In this document: piece after piece, positions 44,990 to 56,426 of the stretch
Layout of the letters: each line of letters opens with the position of its first letter
How positions within the stretch are numbered: the stretch's first letter is position 1
Origin: Bettongia penicillata ogilbyi
Lineage: Eukaryota; Chordata; Mammalia; Diprotodontia; Potoroidae
Assembly: GCA_023548195.1 (NCBI GenBank)
Contig: JAJHZJ010000014.1
Span: 14,112,718 to 14,176,717, forward strand
Length of the DNA stretch: 64,000 bases
Reading direction: 5' to 3'
Translations under genes and position numbers: made by a program
The notes under the pieces: model-generated
The model's database searches: none
Told to the model about the DNA's origin: nothing
Seen by the model: only the letters and a program-made list of their open reading frames with translations

Positions 44990-45440
44990 AAACTCCTTTA
45001 GAGGAAACAGTCTTTGACTGGCATACTGATGAATCTTACCACAGAAGTGAGAAAGGAGACTTGGTTTCAGTTATAGCATCACCACCGCAGAAGTAGGTGA
45101 AGCTTGATCACTTCTTGATGCCCGTTCAGTGAAGCAAGCAGAGCTGGAAGCAGTAGCCAGAGCTTGTGAATTAGGAAAAGGTTACAGTGATAGCAGGTAT
45201 GCATTTGGAGTGGCACATAGCTTTGAGATATTATGGAAACATCGGAGCTTCCTTACCTCTTCAGGACAGCCCATTAAAAATTATAAACAGGTTTCCCATC
45301 GATTAGACTCTTACTGGTTCCCCAAGCTGAAGCAGTAATTAAAATTCCAGGACACAGCAGAGAAAACAGCCTGGAAATGACTTCTCTGACCAAGTAACTA
45401 AAACCACAGCTTTAACTTCTCAAATTCCTAAAGTACAAGT
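44990..45440 (+). pseudogene. ERV RNase H remnant
   Basis: A DWHTDESYH stretch (first Asp box) at about 45,018, an AELEAVARACELG helix at about 45,135, and YSDSRYAFGVAH at about 45,185-45,220 are retained. Then follows a KIPGHSRENSLEM-like decayed end. An open frame remains across 45,129-45,338. The order is that of a gammaretroviral-type RNase H with C-helix spacing. Confidence 0.75.
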
Positions 45441-45599
45441 CCCCATAAACACTGCCTTAGTATATTCATCTCACTCTGAAGGCCTGCCTCCTAGCTTAAC
45501 AAAAAAAGAGATAACCACTGCCCAGAAAAGAATGCTTATCACAATGCAAGATAAGCTTCAAAAGAAGGGATGTAAATTTGATAAGACTATGAGACTATC

Positions 45600-45745
45600 C
45601 AAATGGACTTATAGTACTTATAAGTCCATTGTACTATACTTATACTGTAAATCCATATAAGTACTTATACTATAAGTATACATAATATATTTATACTATA
45701 AGTATATATAAGTACTATATATAAGCTATATGTATATATATATAC

Positions 45746-45782
<37 letters not shown>

Positions 45783-45900
45783 TAGAAGTCCATATAAGAA
45801 CTTATACTATAGGTATAAGTATATATAAGTACTATATACATACATATATATGTATATAATACTTATATTAGAAGTCCATATAAGAACTTATACCTTCCTA
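45600..45900. repeat. AT-rich palindromic tandem array inside ERV pol
   Basis: About 300 bp of TATA/TATG words and repeated AAGTCCATATAAG...CTTATAC blocks (45,784-45,808 and 45,870-45,893 are almost identical; related blocks near 45,615 and 45,646). ATATAAGTACTTATAT-type palindromes are frequent. It separates RNase H from integrase, so it expanded within the dead provirus. Confidence 0.85.
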
Positions 45901-46195
45901 CGATGAATACTTTTATTCATTCAGCCATTGGGTACCCAAAAAACTGGTGGTGCTAGCTCAAAACTGGTGGGAGAGTTTTGACAGAGCCACTGTCATCACC
46001 TAGGAGATGTGTCCTACCTGCCCCTAGTGCAATGCATCCAAGTTTCTGAAGCCTGCTTCTGACCAGAATTCCCTCTCAAATGTGCCCTTTGAAACCTACA
46101 AGATTGACTTTATCCAACTGCTACCTGCCCTTGGATACAAATATGCTTTGGTTATGGTCTGTATGGTTTCCTGGTGGGTGGATGTGTTCCTCTGT

Positions 46196-47279
46196 CATAC
46201 TGCCACAGCCCTGGGGATAGCAAAAATGTGTTCCTCTATGAACTAAGCTTTTTTTTTCACTTTTATGTTGTATTTGTCTCCTTAAGTTGTGATTAATGAA
46301 AAGTTTTCTACTTAAGATAAAAATTCCTGGGACTGTAATTTGTTTTGAGTTTTGATTACAGGGATAGTTTTCTGAATTGTCACAAAGCCAATAGTAGAAA
46401 ATGGCATGTATGGCAGTTTCAGGACTGCTAATGTGGATGTATGCTCCTTGGAAAGGTTGTAAGGATAATTTAGAACACAACCTAGATAGGATCCTCCTGA
46501 CTTTATTTTCAAATTTTGTTGTTTCCCCTCTGGAAAGGAAAATTTCCACCTGGTTAATCTTGTGTGTTGCTTTAATACTGTGTAACCACATGGTTAGTTT
46601 TCAGATGTGACTGGAATCAAACAGAACTAAGGGAGTTTTCCCCCTGTTACGTGATAACCATGTCCCTCTTTTTTTCCTTTTATAGCAAATTGCTGCAATC
46701 AAGAAATTTTTTTAAAATCATGTTTCAAATGAATGTTCCTCATTGGCCTTCAAGGATCATTCCAACTTTTTGACTAAAAAAAATGAGAAGGAAATTTATA
46801 ATTTTCATATTAATCAATATGATATGTGAAATGAATATACTAGTAATTTAGTTTCCTCAAGAGCTGTCTCTCTGGCTCAGAAGTCAGAGTTCACAATATA
46901 GCTCAAACTGATTAATCAAAACTTTGACAGTGCTCACAATTACTGGACTTTAAGTAAGTGAATTGAAGATTGCAGAACTTGTCACCATCACAGAACTCTG
47001 GTTCTGTACTCTAGGGGATGTAGTCATGACCCCCAAAGACTTGACTCCATAATTGTTATATTGTAGGGCTTGTGAGTTTCTCTTAGGAAAACACTAAATG
47101 TTTGTTTGTAATATGCCTTTTCCCCTTCTTCCCCACTTGTGATTTAAATATGTCACCTTTGCTTTTAATTCAACTAAGATAACATTCCTCATTTTGAAAT
47201 GGATTAATTAAGCTACTTGATTACTGGCACTCCAGTCTCTAGGCCTGCTTTGTGTAGCTCCTAACATTCTCAGGTTAGA
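46196..47279. other. Region right of ERV; no env or LTR recognised
   Basis: About 1.1 kb with no reading frame worth noting. No block here matches the duplicated leader-like sequence at 42,783-43,137, so a 3' LTR is not supported. Confidence 0.4.
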
Positions 47280-50200
47280 GACTAGCTCAGTAAAAATCCT
47301 GTTAATGAGACTAATGAATTGGGCATGCAAGTAAAAAAGCTAGGAAACAAATTAAAAATTTCCAGTTAAATACAAAATTAGAAATTCTGAAAATCAAAAG
47401 AGAGATTTAAGTAATTGAAATTAATGAAATTATTGAACTGATAAATAAAAATAAGAGTTGATTTTATGAAAAAAGAGAGTAAGAGAGATAAACATTTGGT
47501 TAATTTGATTTAAAGAAAGAAACAAGAAAACCAAATTACTAGTATCAAGAATGAAAAGGATGAGTTCACCACCAATGAAGAAAAATTAGAACAATAATTA
47601 GGAGCTATTTTGCCTAACTGTACGCCAATAAATCTGACCATCTAAGTGAAATGGATGAATACTTACAAAATATAAATTGCTTAAATTATTAGAAGAAGAA
47701 ATAAAATACTTAAGCAACCTCATTTCAGAAAAAAAGAAATTGAACAAACCATCAATGTACTCCCTAAGAAAAAAATTTCCAGGGCCAGATAGATTCACAA
47801 ATGAATTCTATTAACATTTAAAGAGCAATCAATTCTAGTATAATATGAAATACTTGAAAAAATAGTCAAAGAAGGAGTCCTACCAAATTCTTTCTATGAG
47901 AAAATATGATGCTGATACCTAAACTGGGAAGAGCCAAAACAGAGAAAGAAAATCATAGAACAATTTCCCTAATGAATAGTGATGCAAAAATTAAAAAAAA
48001 TATATTAACAAGGAGATTACAGCAATTTGTCAGAAGGATTCTACACTATAACCCAGTGGGATTTATGCCAGGAATGAAGGGCTATTTGAATATTAGGAAA
48101 ACTATCAGCATAATTGATCATATCAATAACAAAATTAACAGAAATCATATGATTATCACAGGCAGAAAAAGCTTTTGACAAAGTACACCATCCCATTCCT
48201 ATTAAAATGGTAGACAGCATAGGAATAAATGAAATTTTCCTTAAAATGATAAGTGGCATCTATCTAAAACCAGCAGCAAACATTATATATGATGAAGATA
48301 ACCTAGGAGCATTTCCAATATGATCAGGGGTGAAACAAGGATGCTGATTGTCACCACTGTTAAATAATATTGTCCTAGAAATGTTTACTTTAGCAATGAG
48401 AAGAAAAAAAATTGAAAAACTAGTATAGACAATGAAGAAACAAAGCTATCACTCTTTGGAGATGACATGACGGTATACTTAGAGAATCCTAAAGAATTGA
48501 CTAAAAACTACTTGAAATAATTTGCAAGTTTATCAAAGTTGAAGGATATAAAATAAACCTACATAAATCATTGACATTTCTATATATTATTAACAAAGCC
48601 AAACAATAAGAGATAGAAAGAAAAATTCCACTTAAAATAACTGTAGACAACATAAAATATTTGGGAGTCTGCATGTCAAGACAAACCCAGAAACTCTGTG
48701 GACACAATTACAAAACACTTTTCACATGAATAAAGTCATATCTAAATAATTGGAAAAGCATCAGTTGCTCATAGGTAGGTCAAACAAATATAATAAAAGT
48801 GACAATTCTATCTAAACCAGTTTACTTACTAAGTGCCATACCAATCAAACTACCAAAAAAAATCTCATAAAGCTACAAAAAATAGCAATAAAATTCTTTT
48901 AGAAGAGAAAAGGTAAAAAATATCAAGGAAATTAATGAAAAGAAACGCAAGGGAAGGTGACCTGGCATTACCAGATCTCAAACTATATTATAAAGCAGCA
49001 ATCATCAAAACTACTTTGGATTGGCTAAAAAAAAAAGTGTTGAATCAAAAGAATAGGTTAGGTACATAAGACCCAGTAGCCAATGACTATAGTAATCTAC
49101 TTTTTAATAAACCCAAAGACTCCAGCTTCTGGAATAGGAACTCATTATTTGATAAAAACTTGGGAAAACTGAAAAATAATATGACAGAAACTAGGTATAG
49201 ATCAAAATCTTATAAAGTCAAAATGGGTACATGAGTTAGACATAAAGGGTGAGACTATAAACAAACCAGGAGAGCAAATAATAGTTTACCTATAAAATCT
49301 ATGGAGAATGGAATAATTTATGACCAAGCAAGAGATAGAGAACATTATGGAATGAAAAATGTATAACTTAGATTATATTAAATTAAAAAGCTTTTGCACA
49401 TGCAAAGCCAATACAGCTAAGATTAGAAGGTAAGTAGAAAACAGAGAAACAATTCTTACAGCTAATGTCCCTGTTAAATGCCTCATTTCTAAAATATATA
49501 GAGAACTGGGTGCAATTTATAAGAATACAAGTCATTCCCCAATTAATAAATGGTCAAAGAATACAAGCAGGCAGTTTTTGGATGAATTTAAAGCTAGCAC
49601 CACTCATATGGAAAAAATGTTCTAAATTAGTATTAGAGAAATACAAATCAAAACAACTTTGAGATACCACATCATACCTATCAGATAAGCTAACATAAAA
49701 AAATAGGAAAATGATACATCTTGGTGAAGGTGGGGGCAATTGGAACACTAATGCATTGTTGGTGGAGTTGTGAACTGATCCAACCATTCTAGAGAGCAAT
49801 TTGGAACTATGCCCAAAGGGCTATAAAATGGCATACCTTTGACCTAGCAACACAACTTCCAGTTCTGTATCCCAAAGAGATCATAAATATGGGGAAAGGA
49901 CCAACATGTACAAAAATATTTACAGGAGCTCTTTTAAAAAAATATTAATTAGGGTTTTTTTTAGTTTCCAACATTCATTTCCATAAGTTTTAAATTTTCC
50001 CTCCCTTCCTACACTGTCCTTCCCCAATACAGCATGCATATGTCTCTACACATACATTCTTATTAAACACATTTTCACATTGATAATGTTGCATAGAAGT
50101 ATATATAACATGAGAGAAACCATGAGAAAGAAAAAAGTCAAAACTAAACAAAAAGAAGATAGTCTGCTTTGCTCTGCATTCTGATTCCATAGTTCTTTCT

Positions 50201-51240
50201 CTGGATGTGGACGGCATTTACCATCATGAGTCCTGCGGAATCGTTTTAGGTCCTTGCGTGGCTAAGAAGGGTATCAAAATCAGTCAGCTCACATTGTGGC
50301 TCTTTCTGTGAGCAATGTTCTCCTGGTTCTGCTCACTTCACTTAGCATTAGTTCACATAAGTCTTTTTAGGATTTTCTGAAATCCACCTGTTCATCATTT
50401 CTTATAGCACAATTGTATTACATTGCATTAATATACCACAACTTGCTCAACTCTTCCTCAATTGGTAGTCAGCTCCTCAATTTTCAATTCTTGACCACCA
50501 AAGAGAGAGTTACTGTAAATATTTTTCTGCACTTTTCTCATTTCTATCACCTCTTTGGGATACAGTCCTAGAAGTGGTTTTGCTGGGTCAAAGGGTATGG
50601 ACATATTTGTAGACCCTTGGGTATAGTTCCAAATTGCTTTCCAGAATGGTTGGATTTGCTCACAGTTACAGTTCTTTTTGTGATGGCAAAGAATTGAAAA
50701 TTGAGGGGTTGCCCATCAATTGGGGAATAACTGAACAAGTTGTGGTATATCATCGAATAGAATACTACTGTTCCATAAGAAATGATGAGCAGACAGACTT
50801 CAGAAAAACCTGAAAAGAGTTACATGAACCGATGCTGAATGAAGTGAGCAAAACCAGGAGAACATTGTACACAGTGACAGCAACATTGTGCAATAACCAA
50901 CTTTCATAGACTTAACTCTTAGCGATACAAGAATCTAAGACAATTTCAAAAGACTCATAATGAAAAATGCTATCCATCCAGAGAAAGAAGTACGGAATCT
51001 GAATGCAGATTGAAGCATACTTTTTTCTCTAATTATTTTGTTTCTTTTTGCTTGTCATTTTCCCCTTTGGTTCTAATTACTCTTTATAGTGTAACTTATA
51101 TGAAAATATGCTTAATATGATTTTTACATGCATATCCTATATCAAATTGCATGTCATTTGGGAGAGGCAGGAGTGGAAGGGGGGGAGAAAATTTAGAACT
51201 TGAAATCATATAGAAGTGAATGTTGAAAACTAAAAATAAA
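47280..51240 (+). pseudogene. L1 ORF2 and 3'UTR (5'-truncated, split)
   Basis: Plus-strand L1 starting in the ORF2 endonuclease-RT linker and running to the 3' end (AGATTGAAGCATACTTTTTT, then the G-rich 3'UTR and AAAATACAATAAAACC tail at 51,240). RT parts: [40 protein letters not shown] and the C-terminal region to 49,930. The catalytic box reads SLFGDDMTVY (Ala to Gly; Asp codons at 48,461-48,466). Numerous stops and frameshifts. A minus-strand L1 interrupts it at about 49,940-50,668. Confidence 0.8.
49940..50668 (-). mobile_element. Nested L1 3' end (antisense, 5'-truncated)
   Basis: Minus-strand L1 3'UTR and ORF2 C-terminus (to the 'LWRAIWN' block at 50,620-50,640), inserted into the plus-strand L1. 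Host sequence left of the break reads GGAGCTCTTTT (49,925-49,935) and right of it CAGTTCTTTTTG (50,667 on), so about 9 bp (AGCTCTTTT / AGTTCTTTT) look like a diverged target-site duplication. Confidence 0.75.
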
Positions 51241-51499
51241 AAAATACAATAAAACCCCCCAAATATTCTCTGCCTTCTGTTACTTCAAAGAGAAGCAGCT
51301 AAAATTACCAAGGAGAAGGGGGTTGTTCTTATGACTTGTACCTAATAAGCAATATAAATTTTTGTTGAACACATTGAAATTCTTCAGTCTGGAAAGGCAG
51401 AAGCTGAGAAGGGACGTGACATTATGGTCCCTTTATAGCTTCTATGATAAAACATGTTGTGGATGTTTTGGAAAGATAAATCAGTACAAACTTGAAATA

Positions 51500-51572
51500 C
51501 AAGCACAGTGTCCAGTGCTTAGCACTGGCATATATTAAGTGCTTAATAGATGTTTATTGATCGATTGTAAGA
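51500..51572 (+). repeat. L2/MIR 3'-tail fragment
   Basis: TGCTTAGCACTGGCATATAT, then TAAGTGCTTAATAGATGTTT and ATTGATCGATTG is the terminal tail of L2-type elements. Confidence 0.6.
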
Positions 51573-51780
51573 GATTTCTAAAATACTTAAGTTCTTGGAT
51601 GGTATACCTTGCAAATTGTTATGGTAACTGAAGCCATTTCAAGTTAAACTTCTAAACTATCTTTGATATGGGTATCAAGGCATCTGACATAGGATTTAAA
51701 TATAGTTTTAATTATCTGATTGTTTATATTTTCTGTTCTATTATCTAAGATAAAATTTTGGAAGTCACCCTACATACATA

Positions 51781-52380
51781 TGTTGGTTGGTTGTTTTCCT
51801 TTGTCTTTGAAGAGGACAAAAATGACATCACCATGATAAAGTGAAATTTCAGTGTATCCAACTGGGGCTGATCAGATCAACATGAGCTCAGAATGCTCTA
51901 CCACAGGTTGGACACAGGTAGTCCGCTTGAATATTTGGGGTGGATACCCCAAATTCTCTCATCCTGTGTTTACTTTGTGATATCTCAATTCTGCTTTGTT
52001 CATAGGGCACAGCACCCTTTCAGATGTGGGCATGCCATGATGAGCAGTCCTGTGCCACTGTCTTCCATGCTGCACAGTCAAATCCAAGGTTCTTGAGAGG
52101 GACCTTGAGAATGTCCTAGTATTGCTTCTTCTGGCCACCATGTGATCACCTGCCCTATGCGAGTTCTCCATAAAATAGTCTTTTTGGCAAGCATACATTT
52201 TGCATTTGAACTACATGGCCAGCCCATAGGAGTTGTGCTCTCTGAAGCATAGTTTGAATACTTGGCAGTTCGGCTTGAGGAAGGACTTCAGTGTTGGTAT
52301 CTGATCCTCAGAATCTTCCTAAGACAATTCAAATGGAAGCAATTCAGTTTCCTGGCATGGGGCCGGTAGACTGTTTTGAG
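51781..52380 (-). mobile_element. RTE-like LINE, 3' part
   Basis: On the minus strand this is the C-terminal part of an APE-type LINE protein and the 3' end. Decayed pieces include LPSIQTMLQRAQLLWAGHVV, RLFYGELA-GR, GGQKKQY and DILKVPLKNLGFD. The 3' terminus at the left begins TGTTGGTTGGTTGTTTTCCT. The segment starts (on its own strand) with a stretch around 52,345-52,375 that overlaps the end of the plus-strand segment at 53,555-53,584. Confidence 0.7.
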
Positions 52381-52397
52381 GGTCATTAGATTCCTTT

Positions 52398-53584
52398 CAT
52401 GTGGCAAAGCACCTGGTGCTGGTGCTATTCCAGCTGAGATTTACAAGGTAGGGGGACTATAGCTCACACAAAAGTTGACTGAAACTTTCCAAGTTATATG
52501 ACAAAAGGAGGTTATCCCACAGGAGTTCAAGAGTGTCTCCATTGTCCGTCTCTATAAGGGTAAAGGGAATAGATTGTCCTGTGACAGTCACAGGGGAATC
52601 TCTCTCTCTCTTAGTCATTGCTGGCAAAATTCTTGAGGGAGTTCTCCTTAATAAGCTGATCCTTCACCTGAAAGGTGGTCATCTACCTGAGTGTCAGTGT
52701 GGCTTCAGAAAGGGCCAAGGAACAGTGAATATGGTGTTTGCTGCCTGACAACTCCAGGAGAAATGCCAGTAGCAGAAAACAGGTCTGTGCACATTTGTAG
52801 ATCTGACCAAGGTCTTTGATACTGTTAGTTGTGAGGGCTTATGGAAAATTATGTCAAAATTTAGTTGCCCAGAGAAATTCATCAATATTGTACATCAATT
52901 TCGTGATGGTATATTTGCCTGGGTTCTGGATAATGGACAATGCTCTTGTGCCTTCCCAGTCACCAGTGGAGTGAAACAGGGCTGTGTGCTTGCTCCCATG
53001 CTTTTTAGCATGATATTTTCAACCATGTTGAAAAAATACTTTCAATGAGGATGAACATGGCATCAAGGTCAACTACCATACTGATGGCAAGTTCTTCAAT
53101 TTGAAAAGGTTACAAGGCAAGACGAAAGGGAGTGCTTTTGCATGGTTTTCTGTTTGCAGATGATTGTACACTCAATGCAGCCTCTGAAGCTGAGATGCAA
53201 CAAAGTATGGATCAATTCTCTGCCGTCTGACCTAATTTTGCTCTAATAATTAACACCAAGAAAACACAGGTGCTCCATCAGCCACCACCACACCATTCAT
53301 GCATGGAACCATCGGTTACAACAAAGGCACAAGTGTTGAATGCTGTGGATAAGTTCACTTACCTTGGTAGTGTACTTTCCAGGGATATACACATTGACAG
53401 TGAGGTTGATGCATGTATTGCCAGAGCTAGCTCAGTGTTTGGGAACCTCCAAGAAAAAGATTTGGAGAGAAGAGGTATTAGACTGACTACCAAACTGAAA
53501 GTCTACAGAATCATTGTGCTGACCTCATTGTTATATTCTTGTTAAACATGGACACTCTACCAGCACCATGCCAGGAAACTGAAC
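52398..53584 (+). pseudogene. RTE-like LINE reverse transcriptase (inverted 5' part)
   Basis: Plus-strand RT of an RTE-like LINE: GKAPGAGAIPAEIYK, RGISL, CQCGFRKGQGTVNMVFAA (52,694-52,748), motif A FVDLTKVFDTV, SGVKQGCVLAPMLFSMIFS, catalytic FADDCT (53,153-53,167), then VDKFTYLGSVLSRDIHIDSE and TKLKVYRIIVLTSLLYSC. The Asp pair survives but the frame is broken by stops and shifts. It ends at ...CATGCCAGGAAACTGAAC (53,584), precisely where the minus-strand segment to the left begins. Clade named by pattern only; an R4-like or other APE clade is possible. Confidence 0.75.
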
Positions 53585-53749
53585 ATACATATGTAATACC
53601 ATAAGGTATCATTGTTATTATAAAATATAGACATGTTTGTATATACATCTGTAGATATCTCCTAATCTGTATAGATATTTATATAAATATCTTTTCATAA
53701 ACATTTCTTTCCTTTTTGAACTCTATAATCTGTATCTATAGCTTGTTGT

Positions 53750-53925
53750 TTTTTATTAGACCTACGATTTCAATAGCCTTAGAGAATTCCCTGCGATATT
53801 GGGAAATTGTTATTTGCCCAGAGTCACTTATCCATCAGCAGGTCAGAAACAGGACTTAAACCTATGTCTTCCTGACTGCAAGACTAATGCTCCTTCTCCA
53901 CTATGCAATACTGTTTTTTATGTGT
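53750..53925 (-). repeat. MIR/CORE-SINE fragment (antisense)
   Basis: TTGCCCAGAGTCACTTATCC, then AAACAGGACTTAAACCTATG and TCTTCCTGACTGCAAGACTA fit an antisense MIR/CORE-SINE head half. Confidence 0.55.
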
Positions 53926-54084
53926 AATTAAAAAAATTAAATGTAATAGAGACTAAATTCTTCTCATGGAAACTTGGATAATACTTAAACCTGAACCATT
54001 TCTGAAGAACTTTCTTATATCTCTGCTCAATAAATAGTTAAAGCAGAGATTCTAAAGGATGTTGTATTTTTCTTCCATATGTAG

Positions 54085-54420
54085 AAGAAATGGAATTGTG
54101 GGTGTCGACACCCAACTCCACCAATTCTTCTTTCTTCTCTCTCTGAACTGGCTTACTCATTTCAACTTGTGCTCATTCTGACATGCTGAGGGCTCCCAAA
54201 GATAATGGGCAGCCATACTGCAATATATTACTCCTGAACCCTTACCTGTGTGCTTTCCTTTTATACAAATTAGCCAAGATGATACCTTTAACTTTTAATC
54301 ATGAAAGATTCACTATACAGAATGGAAATATAAGAATAATCATTCCATAAAAGTAGACCCATAAACCTCAGTCACAGTCTACTATGAATGAACAAAGGAT
54401 TTGTTGAGAAGAATAGACAC
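54085..54420. repeat. LTR-like repeat pair, left copy
   Basis: Shares with 55,835-56,160, in the same order and orientation, GGGTGTCGACACC/GGGCATGAACACC, CTCCTGAAC/TTCCTGAAC, GCCAAGATGATA/ACCAAGATAATA, TTAATCATGAAA and CAGAATGG. The pair is 1.75 kb apart with non-coding sequence between. They may be LTRs of one element or two copies of one repeat family. Confidence 0.45.
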
Positions 54421-54520
54421 ACACTTGTAGGTCAACACTCAGGAAAAAGTTCTGGAGCCTGGATTAGTGAGTTTTTCCACTTAAACTCATTATATTCCAA
54501 CTGGTTTCCTATTGCATCAC

Positions 54521-54525
<5 letters not shown>

Positions 54526-54603
<78 letters not shown>

Positions 54604-54640
54604 CCTCTCCTCTCCTCTCCTCTCCTCTCCCCTCCCCTCC
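54526..54640 (+). repeat. (TC)n followed by (TCTCC)n
   Basis: About 37 TC units (54,526-54,599) merge into TCTCC pentamers and CTCCC units to 54,640. Confidence 0.95.
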
Positions 54641-54649
54641 CTTATCCTC

Positions 54650-55834
54650 CTCCTCTTCTCTCCCTTGTCTTTATTTGTCATAACCAGGACTGGTTAGGTT
54701 TGTTATTAGCCCCTGAATGCCTCAGCAGCTTGCTCTAAGCTAACTGTGTCCACTTCATGTTTTACTGCTCTTCTCTTTACTAGTCTCTGTAGTTGACTGT
54801 CCACTCAAGTTATAAACTCAAAGGTTCTTTACCTTTTTGCTGCACTGTAGATGAAATGACTTAGTGTATACTGTCCATGGTATCCTACCACCACTGAATT
54901 ACAATTCTAGTCCCTGCAACCATCTTTGCTAGATATTTTCAAGTTTTTCAGTTTTTATATTTTGCAGTTATAAATGCTGTGTCTTTAAGATTTTTTTTTT
55001 AACATTTTACCTTTTTATTTTATTTCAGGTACCTGCACTTTTTTAAGGCTTCAGTCAAATTCCTTAATCCTATATCCCCTGTTTCTTTCTCAGGGGGGAT
55101 GCTGGTCCTTTCCTAGGAAAACGTCCTAACTGAGATCTTTGGAGACTCTTATTAGCATCTAAAATGATTTCTGGTGCTTCTAATGTTTTCTTTTAAATTT
55201 CAAGTAAATTCTAATCATTTTTCTTCAAATTTTTCTTCGTTAATTAACATCATTTTAACTTTTTAAAAGATTCTCTTATCCTCTTTCAAACATTTGCTAA
55301 TCAGTTTATAATTATTTTTGGAAACTCTTCTTTAGAAATTTTAGAAGGGTGCATATCCTCAGGCAATTTATAGAAAACTGATCAAGTTTTGTCTTTCTTC
55401 TCATGTCTTAAGACTTCATGTCTCCCTACATTATCAATACTGTTTCTCAAAATGATCTCTATGTCTATCTGTCAAGTGATACTCCCTTAACTAGGATTCC
55501 TCTGTATATTTCTGTCTGCACTTCTAGGAACCAGTGTTTTTGGAGATACACCATCTAGATTACTTATATTGTCCTCCAAATTTAATAATAGCTATAGTTT
55601 ATTAATAGATATTAATATTTGAAATTAAAATAATAAGAAACATGTTGGGAAATTGGTCTGACATGAAAATAAGACACTCTGGAAAACTGCTTTTTTCACC
55701 ATTAGTAGATCTTTGTGATATTAGGGTATACAATAAATATAAGATGGACTATTTCTCCAGTGGGTCCTTGTCAAAGCAAAGAATATTACAATAAATCCTG
55801 GATGACCCTCTCCTTTGTTGCACAAATATGGTAC
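54650..55834. other. Non-coding sequence between the LTR-like pair
   Basis: No gag/pol-like frame, SINE or LINE recognised in about 1.2 kb. If the pair are LTRs, the internal part is non-autonomous or deleted. Confidence 0.4.
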
Positions 55835-56160
55835 TGTGGGCATGAACACCTAGCTTCTCCAACTCTTTTCACTTGATCATCCAAATTTGAATTCTCACTG
55901 GCAGGTCAGGGTTCCCAGACAGGCAGTCATGCTCCTGAAACTCCCTCTCATGGTCCTAGGAGTTCTATTTATGTGTCAAAACTACCTCTCTACTACTAAC
56001 AGGTATTGTTCCTGAACATTGTGCCTTCCATTTAAATAGATCAACCAAGATAATAACATTAACTCTTAATCATGAAACATTTATTACATAAAGTTCCCAG
56101 AATGGCCATTACAATCCACTCTTAAACATGAGTCACTCTCTCCCACTATTGTATATAGTA
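55835..56160. repeat. LTR-like repeat pair, right copy
   Basis: Second copy of the block at 54,085-54,420. Ends unclear; the right end runs into an AT-rich palindromic tract. Confidence 0.45.
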
Positions 56161-56225
56161 CATATATATATATATATACATTATATATATATATACATAT
56201 ATAATGTACATAGCATATACAGTAT
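56158..56225. repeat. (TA)n palindromic tract
   Basis: Runs of TATATA separated by ACATTA/TACATA form an extended self-complementary stretch of about 65 bp. Confidence 0.85.
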
Positions 56226-56426
56226 ACATCCACTTAGAGGAATTGAGACAAACATAAAGAATGCTAGCCAGGAGACAAATGCTTAGGGAAGCCCAAGTAC
56301 CCAGGTCAACTTATGAGTATACTTAAGACCTTGATAACAGTCTGCACTCATCAACTGCTGGGTGGGATCAATTCACCACTGACTTTTCTACTCAAATTAT
56401 TCCTTGCTGGAACTCCAAGGCAGCGT

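Larger units (their letters stand above)
43640..46195 (+). pseudogene. Decayed class I (gamma-like) endogenous retrovirus, gag-pol remnants
   Basis: Plus-strand retroviral pieces in canonical order. Gag capsid-like (about 43,700-43,860: LIDLTKVQDTK then DPGESVYHF). Protease (44,440-44,520: KVSVLVDTSAIFTVL, with the DTG active-site Gly changed to Ser, Asp codon at 44,464). RNase H (44,990-45,440: SDSRYAFGVAHSFEILWKH). Integrase start (46,090-46,195: YKIDFIQLLPALGYKYAL). The polymerase fingers/palm of RT, including its catalytic Asp pair, is missing between protease and RNase H. All parts carry stops or frameshifts. The RNase H-to-integrase order and wording resemble gammaretrovirus-like (ERV1) elements. 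No env was found. Confidence 0.8.

Noticed and set aside
45129..45338. Possible domesticated RNase H (69 open codons)
   Set aside because: The open part covers less than half of the domain and lacks the first Asp box in the same frame; adjacent stops show ordinary decay.
46121..46591. 156-codon minus-strand frame overlapping integrase
   Set aside because: Antisense to the ERV integrase start and continuing into non-coding sequence; no recognisable domain.
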